From Clostridiaceae bacterium (GTDB taxonomy: Bacteria; Bacillota; Clostridia; Saccharofermentanales; UBA5734): 8,961 bases of DNA. The translations under genes and the position numbers were made by a program. Below, one piece after another: positions 6,067-8,961 of the stretch. The notes under the pieces are model-generated. The model ran no database searches, had not been told where the DNA came from, and worked only from the letters and a program-made list of their open reading frames with translations. The stretch is from assembly GCA_012522285.1 (NCBI GenBank), contig JAAYKS010000039.1:1-8961 (forward strand), written 5' to 3'. Positions within the stretch are counted from its first letter, which is position 1. Every line of letters starts with the position of its first letter.

Positions 6067-6585
6067 CTAGCCTTCTTCCATATGGACAAAAGCAGGGTTG
6101 TACCGGTCGACCGACTCGCGGGTTTCACCCGGGCGGCCCACCACTACGATTCCGAGCGGGACTTGTTGCGTCGGCATGCCCACCAGCGAAGTCAGGGTAT
6201 CCACCTCCAGCGAGGCCCCCGGAAACACTCCGCACCACACTGCGCCCAGACCAAGCCCGTGAGCGGCGAGCAGCATGTTCTCGATCGACGCGGAACAGTC
6301 CATAGTGAGCAGTTCGATGGATTTTTGCATGCTGGTGTCGCCTGCGATGACGATGCACAGATCGGCTTCGGCCGCCATTTTTGTGTATCGCCCGATGCGC
6401 GCGATGGTCTCCCGCTTCTCGCGGTCGCGTACCACGTAATAATGCCGGGGTTGCCGGTTGTGCGCGGACGGAGCGGCAAATCCCGCGCCTAGAATCGCCC
6501 TCAGTTCACCGGCGGTGACCGGAGCAGCGTCGCGGTCGTATTTTCGGATGCTTCTGCGGGTACGGATGGCTTCCAAAACGTCCAT
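6067..6585 (-). CDS. Nitroreductase-family flavoprotein
   Basis: Protein of 172 residues, short but normal for the single-domain nitroreductase group. Members bind FMN as dimers and reduce nitro compounds, quinones, flavins or enones with NAD(P)H in the cytoplasm. Motifs seen: EAIRTRRSIRKYD (5-17) with the FMN-phosphate-contacting Arg residues, APSAHNRQPRHYYVV (38-52) with the conserved Ser/Asn, DCSASIENMLLAAHGLGLGAVWCG (96-119), PLGIVVVGRPGE (143-154), and the closing DRYNPAFVH (160-168). The substrate cannot be predicted. ATG at 6585 has GGGAGGG about 7 nt upstream. The open frame to 6699 was rejected because it overlaps the MATE stop and lacks the ribosome site. The gene has its own promoter in the 88-nt gap after the MATE gene. 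Confidence 0.9.
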   Translation of the reverse strand: MDVLEAIRTRRSIRKYDRDAAPVTAGELRAILGAGFAAPSAHNRQPRHYYVVRDREKRETIARIGRYTKMAAEADLCIVIAGDTSMQKSIELLTMDCSASIENMLLAAHGLGLGAVWCGVFPGASLEVDTLTSLVGMPTQQVPLGIVVVGRPGETRESVDRYNPAFVHMEEG

Positions 6586-6634
6586 GGTATTCCCTCCCGT
6601 CGCTCGACTCATTTTACGGTACAGTCGTGCTCTC

Positions 6635-6663
6635 TTTATAGCGCCAACAATGTAGTTCGGCAA
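6635..6663 (-). promoter_or_regulatory. Promoter of the nitroreductase gene
   Basis: The minus strand has TTGCCG (6663-6658) and TATAAA (6640-6635) separated by exactly 17 nt. These match the sigma-A consensus at 4/6 and 5/6 positions. Transcription would start near 6628, about 43 nt before the ATG at 6585. A second TAAAAT lies at 6616-6611 but has no partner -35. The promoter begins 11 nt after the MATE stop codon. Confidence 0.6.
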
Positions 6664-6673
6664 GTGCGGGATG

Positions 6674-8038
6674 CTACTTGGGGTGCATCTCGATGACACG
6701 GTTGAGCCAGTTACTCTTCTTGTAATGAATGGTTTGAATGATCGCGTTCAGCGACCAGGTGGCCATATACGTCATATGGATTGCCCGGATGTTGTCCTGT
6801 CCCAGAATCGCGCGCAGCCCAAACAGGATCAGCAGCCGCAGCGCGAACATGGAGGTGACCGAACTGATCATCGGGAACACGGTTTGTCCCGCCCCGCGTT
6901 CCGCCCCCGCAAACACCCCGATAAAGGCATGCGCGACAAAGAACGGCGCGAGGAAGCGAAGCATCGAGACGCCGTAGTACGCAACCCCTTCGCTGTCGGT
7001 GAACAAGCTGACGATCTGGGGTGCGAATACGTAGATCAGCGGGGAGGACACCGCCGCATAGCCGACCGCCATACGGAACGCGATCGATGCGCCTTTTCTT
7101 ACCCGGTCGAACTGGCGCGCGCCTACATTCTGTCCGACAAAGGTCGTGACCGCGAGTCCAAGGTTGCCCATCGGCATGATCGCAAACGAGTCCAGCCTGA
7201 AATACGTGATGGTGCCTGCCATCATGTCAGTGCCGAACCCGTTGATGACACTCTGGATCACGATGTTCGAAAACGACACGATCGCGCCTTGTACTCCGGT
7301 CGGGAGCCCGATCCGGATGATCTGCCAGGCGACGGTCGGGTTGAAGTTGGTTTTGCGGGGATGGAAACGGAACTCCTCGCGTTCCCGCATCAAGGCGCCG
7401 ATACAGAGCACGGCGGCCAACAACTGGGACAACACGGTGCTCCACGCCACAGCGGCGACTCCCCAGTGGAATCCGAGCACAAACAGATAGTTGAGCGCGA
7501 TGTGCAGGACGGCCGAAATGACGAGGTAATACAGCGGGCGTTTGGAATCCCCCATCGCCCGCAGGATGCCGGAGGTCATGTTGTACATCAAGGAAGCGAT
7601 GAGGCCTCCAAAATAGATCTGCAGATAACGCACCGCTTCCGGGAGCACCTCGGCCGGCGTGTTCATCGCCTTTAGGATGAACGGGGAGGCGCTGATGCCA
7701 AGAATGGTCAGCAACCCGCCGAGCACCAGTGTGACACCGATCGCACAGTGCAGCGCGCGCTGCAGCCCTTCGTGATCCTTTCGCCCGAAAAACTGGGAGA
7801 TCAGCACACCCGCGCCGGTTCCGATGCCCATAAAAAAGGAAACGATCGTATTGCAGAGGGGATTGCTCACTCCGACCGCTGCCAGCGCGATGTCGCTGAC
7901 GTGTTTACCGACGACCGCGGCGTCGATCGCGTTGTACATGAGCTGGAAAAAGTTGCCGAGTATCATGGGGAACGCAAACGACAGCAGTTGCTTCCAGATC
8001 ACTCCTTGCGTCATGTCCATATGCCTGTTGTCGGCCAC
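6674..8038 (-). CDS. MATE-family multidrug/Na+ or H+ antiporter
   Basis: Integral membrane exporter of 454 residues with about 12 hydrophobic segments in two homologous halves, driven by Na+ or H+ in this family. It opens with TQGVIWKQLLSFAFPMILGNFFQLMYNAID (10-39), a standard MATE first helix. Further MATE motifs are GVLISQFFGRKD (77-88), ILRAMGDSKRPLYY (158-171), VTTFVGQNVGARQFDRVRKG (297-316) and FAGAERGAGQTVFP (376-389). Length is normal and no key region is missing. Substrates may be cationic drugs, dyes or metabolites and cannot be inferred. GTG at 8038 is chosen because GGGAGGT lies 10 nt upstream; ATG at 8020 or 8014 has no comparable site but would give a more typical N-terminus, so the start is uncertain by 6-8 residues. 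The longer open frame to 8233 covers the promoter region and was rejected. Confidence 0.93.
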   Translation of the reverse strand: MADNRHMDMTQGVIWKQLLSFAFPMILGNFFQLMYNAIDAAVVGKHVSDIALAAVGVSNPLCNTIVSFFMGIGTGAGVLISQFFGRKDHEGLQRALHCAIGVTLVLGGLLTILGISASPFILKAMNTPAEVLPEAVRYLQIYFGGLIASLMYNMTSGILRAMGDSKRPLYYLVISAVLHIALNYLFVLGFHWGVAAVAWSTVLSQLLAAVLCIGALMREREEFRFHPRKTNFNPTVAWQIIRIGLPTGVQGAIVSFSNIVIQSVINGFGTDMMAGTITYFRLDSFAIMPMGNLGLAVTTFVGQNVGARQFDRVRKGASIAFRMAVGYAAVSSPLIYVFAPQIVSLFTDSEGVAYYGVSMLRFLAPFFVAHAFIGVFAGAERGAGQTVFPMISSVTSMFALRLLILFGLRAILGQDNIRAIHMTYMATWSLNAIIQTIHYKKSNWLNRVIEMHPK

Positions 8039-8048
8039 GGTGATCTGT

Positions 8049-8055
8049 ACCTCCC
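8049..8055 (-). promoter_or_regulatory. Shine-Dalgarno site favouring a GTG start for the MATE gene
   Basis: The minus strand reads GGGAGGT, 10 nt before GTG at 8038 and 28 nt before ATG at 8020. The spacing is long but usable for GTG and too long for the ATG codons, so it favours the GTG. Confidence 0.5.
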
Positions 8056-8072
8056 GGCGAAACTTACAGCCT

Positions 8073-8078
8073 AGTATA
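8073..8078 (-). promoter_or_regulatory. Possible -10 element of the MATE gene
   Basis: The minus strand reads TATACT, five of six matches to TATAAT, with transcription starting near 8066, just before the GGGAGGT site. No recognisable -35 lies 16-18 nt upstream, so the promoter would need an activator or is weak. Confidence 0.35.
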
Positions 8079-8176
8079 CACCGCCCAGTCGATGCCGCCT
8101 TTTGCCATATTGGAGAAAAACAGGACGAATCCGTACTATCTTTCGTGCCTCGCGGCAGAGGGGTTCCGGAAGCAGT

Positions 8177-8208
8177 ACCGGTGGGGCTCCGGTCTGCTAC
8201 AATAAAAT
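8177..8208 (+). promoter_or_regulatory. Candidate -10 with adjacent inverted repeat upstream of the ABM-ridA pair
   Basis: TACAAT (8198-8203), overlapping a second candidate TAAAAT (8203-8208), is the best -10 before the ABM gene. No good -35 is seen for either. ACCGG (8177-8181) and CCGGT (8189-8193) form a perfect 5-bp inverted repeat with a 7-nt spacer, ending 4 nt before TACAAT. The repeat would fall in the promoter spacer, where an activator or repressor could bind. Confidence 0.35.
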
Positions 8209-8227
8209 CCGTCACTACAAAATGCGC

Positions 8228-8240
8228 TTCCAAGTTGGAA
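8228..8240 (+). promoter_or_regulatory. Palindrome TTCCAA-G-TTGGAA, candidate operator
   Basis: Perfect 6-bp inverted repeat around a single central base, located between the candidate -10 (8198-8208) and the ribosome site of the ABM gene. A one-base loop cannot fold as an RNA hairpin, so if functional it should act as a binding site for a dimeric regulator. Confidence 0.4.
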
Positions 8241-8265
8241 AGACAAAGCGCTGCAGGAGGAAAAT

Positions 8266-8553
8266 ATGGTTATCAAGGTTGTCGCAAAAAACGATGTCCA
8301 GGCCGACAAGGTTGAAGCGTTCATCGCGCTGGCCAAACAGCTCGTCGAAGAAACGAATAAAGAAGCGGGCTGCCTTTTCTACCAGCTGCACCAGGCAATC
8401 AACGACCCGACCGTTTTGGCCTTTATCGAAGAGTGGGAAAGCAAAGAAGCGCTCGACGCACACATGGCATCCGCCCATTTTCAGGACATCGTGCCCCGTC
8501 TCCGGGAATTTTCCGCGAAACCGGGCGATGGAACCCTGTACAAACAGGTCTGA
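8266..8553 (+). CDS. ABM-domain (YgiN-like) putative quinol monooxygenase
   Basis: Small protein of 95 residues made of one antibiotic-biosynthesis-monooxygenase domain, a ferredoxin-like dimeric fold without bound cofactor in its best-known members. The strand MVIKVVAKNDV, the helix KVEAFIALAKQLVEETNKEAGCLFYQLH, the strand VLAFIEEWESKEALDAHMASAHF with the typical spaced His66 and His71, and the ending GTLYKQV match the family order. Relatives oxidise quinols or polyketide-like phenols with oxygen, but many in anaerobes have no known activity, so the enzymatic call is only by family. ATG at 8266 has AGGAGG 5 nt upstream. It is the first gene of a plus-strand pair with ridA (15-nt gap), divergent from the MATE gene. 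Confidence 0.85.
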   Translation: MVIKVVAKNDVQADKVEAFIALAKQLVEETNKEAGCLFYQLHQAINDPTVLAFIEEWESKEALDAHMASAHFQDIVPRLREFSAKPGDGTLYKQV

Positions 8554-8568
8554 AGGCGGTAACCAGCT

Positions 8569-8949
8569 ATGCATGAGACAATATTCACCCGGTTTGCGCC
8601 CGCACCGGTCGGCCCCTATTCCCAGGCGGTACTTGCAAACGGCGTCCTCTATGGCGCCGGACAGATCGGCCTGGACCCCGTTTCCAGCGCGCTGGTCTCC
8701 TCCGACACCGCCGTGCAGGCGGAGCAGGTACTACGAAACATCGAAGCGGTGCTTTCGGCAGCCGGAGCTTCGATGCGAGATGTCGTGCGTGTGACCGTCT
8801 ATCTGGTCGATCTGTCGGAGTTCGCCGCGGTAGGTGTGGTGTACGCCCGCTATTTCCCCGACCGACCGCCCGCACGGACGACCGTCCAGGTTGCGGCACT
8901 TCCGCTGGGCGGACGCGTCGAGATGGACTTTACGGCCGTACTGCCCTGA
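8569..8949 (+). CDS. ridA: RidA-family 2-iminobutanoate/2-iminopropanoate deaminase
   Basis: Protein of 126 residues, the normal length for the trimeric YjgF/YER057c/UK114 family. RidA hydrolyses reactive enamine/imine intermediates released by PLP enzymes such as threonine and serine dehydratases, protecting other PLP enzymes. Family motifs are APVGPYSQAV (12-21), YGAGQIGLDP (28-37), VLRNIEAVLSAAGASMRDVVRVTVYL (54-79) and PPARTTVQVAALP (100-112). The active-site Arg equivalent to E. coli Arg105 is Arg103. The Glu equivalent to Glu120 is Glu118 in GRVEMD, so the protein should be a catalytically competent RidA rather than an Arg-lacking paralog. ATG at 8569 follows the ABM stop by 15 nt with an AGGCGG site in between, so translation is probably coupled. 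The last 12 nt of the window after the stop show nothing. Confidence 0.92.
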   Translation: MHETIFTRFAPAPVGPYSQAVLANGVLYGAGQIGLDPVSSALVSSDTAVQAEQVLRNIEAVLSAAGASMRDVVRVTVYLVDLSEFAAVGVVYARYFPDRPPARTTVQVAALPLGGRVEMDFTAVLP

Positions 8950-8961
8950 ATCCTGCTCCCC

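Noticed and set aside
6671..7675. Plus-strand open frame of 334 codons antisense to the MATE gene
   Set aside because: Low-complexity His/Arg/Asp-rich product with no motif, complementary to a clear membrane transporter; a shadow.
8039..8233. Upstream extension of the MATE transporter
   Set aside because: The added residues are not hydrophobic or MATE-like and cover the divergent promoter region and the GGGAGGT site.
8102..8794. Plus-strand open frame of 230 codons overlapping the ABM and ridA genes
   Set aside because: It runs out of frame through two genes with intact family motifs and good ribosome sites; its translation shows no domain.
6067..8949. Nitroreductase, MATE, ABM and RidA as one dedicated defence or biosynthetic system
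   Set aside because: The genes are on different strands with separate promoters and each family is common; no shared regulator or core biosynthetic enzyme is visible.

Overview
The window is about 60% GC, densely coded, and shows no insertion sequence, phage, CRISPR or RNA gene. Near-consensus Shine-Dalgarno sites (AAGGAGGTG, AAAGGAGG, AGGAGG), the use of GTG and TTG starts, and protein styles such as a KDPG aldolase carrying a C-terminal VOC domain and a CcmA-like ABC ATPase point to a high-GC member of the Bacillota, most likely a gut-type Clostridia (Oscillospiraceae/Lachnospiraceae-like). That assignment is inference from sequence style, not from a marker gene.

Everything from 1 to about 8038 is on the minus strand; the last two genes (8266-8949) are on the plus strand. 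Reading along the minus strand from right to left: a MATE-family efflux transporter (8038-6674), a small nitroreductase with its own good promoter (6585-6067), a GNAT acetyltransferase (5918-5427), an HD-domain phosphohydrolase (5394-4915) and pyruvate kinase (4860-3430). A promoter with an inverted repeat at the transcription start then opens a tight three-gene unit: a FAH-family hydrolase/lyase (3308-2514), a KDPG aldolase fused to a VOC domain (2482-1526) and 2-keto-3-deoxygluconate kinase (1479-451). A strong intrinsic terminator closes it. Beyond it lies the N-terminal part of an ABC transporter ATPase, cut by the window edge. Diverging from the MATE gene is a two-gene unit of an ABM-type monooxygenase and a RidA imine deaminase.

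The metabolic theme is the lower Entner-Doudoroff/uronate route. KdgK phosphorylates 2-keto-3-deoxygluconate to KDPG, the aldolase splits KDPG into pyruvate and glyceraldehyde-3-phosphate, and the neighbouring pyruvate kinase makes pyruvate from PEP. The FAH protein in the same operon has an unknown substrate. No dehydratase, isomerase or sugar transporter for the upper pathway lies in the window. The right side (nitroreductase, MATE, ABM monooxygenase, RidA) looks like small-molecule detoxification and damage control, but nothing shows that those genes form one system.

I found no convincing new multi-gene system. The points most worth a second look are an unusual combination of residues at the K+-dependence motif of pyruvate kinase, a Glu in place of the Q-loop Gln in the ABC ATPase, the VOC domain on the aldolase with a His where glyoxalase I has its catalytic Glu, and inverted repeats beside the promoters of the KDG operon, the GNAT gene and the ABM-ridA pair.
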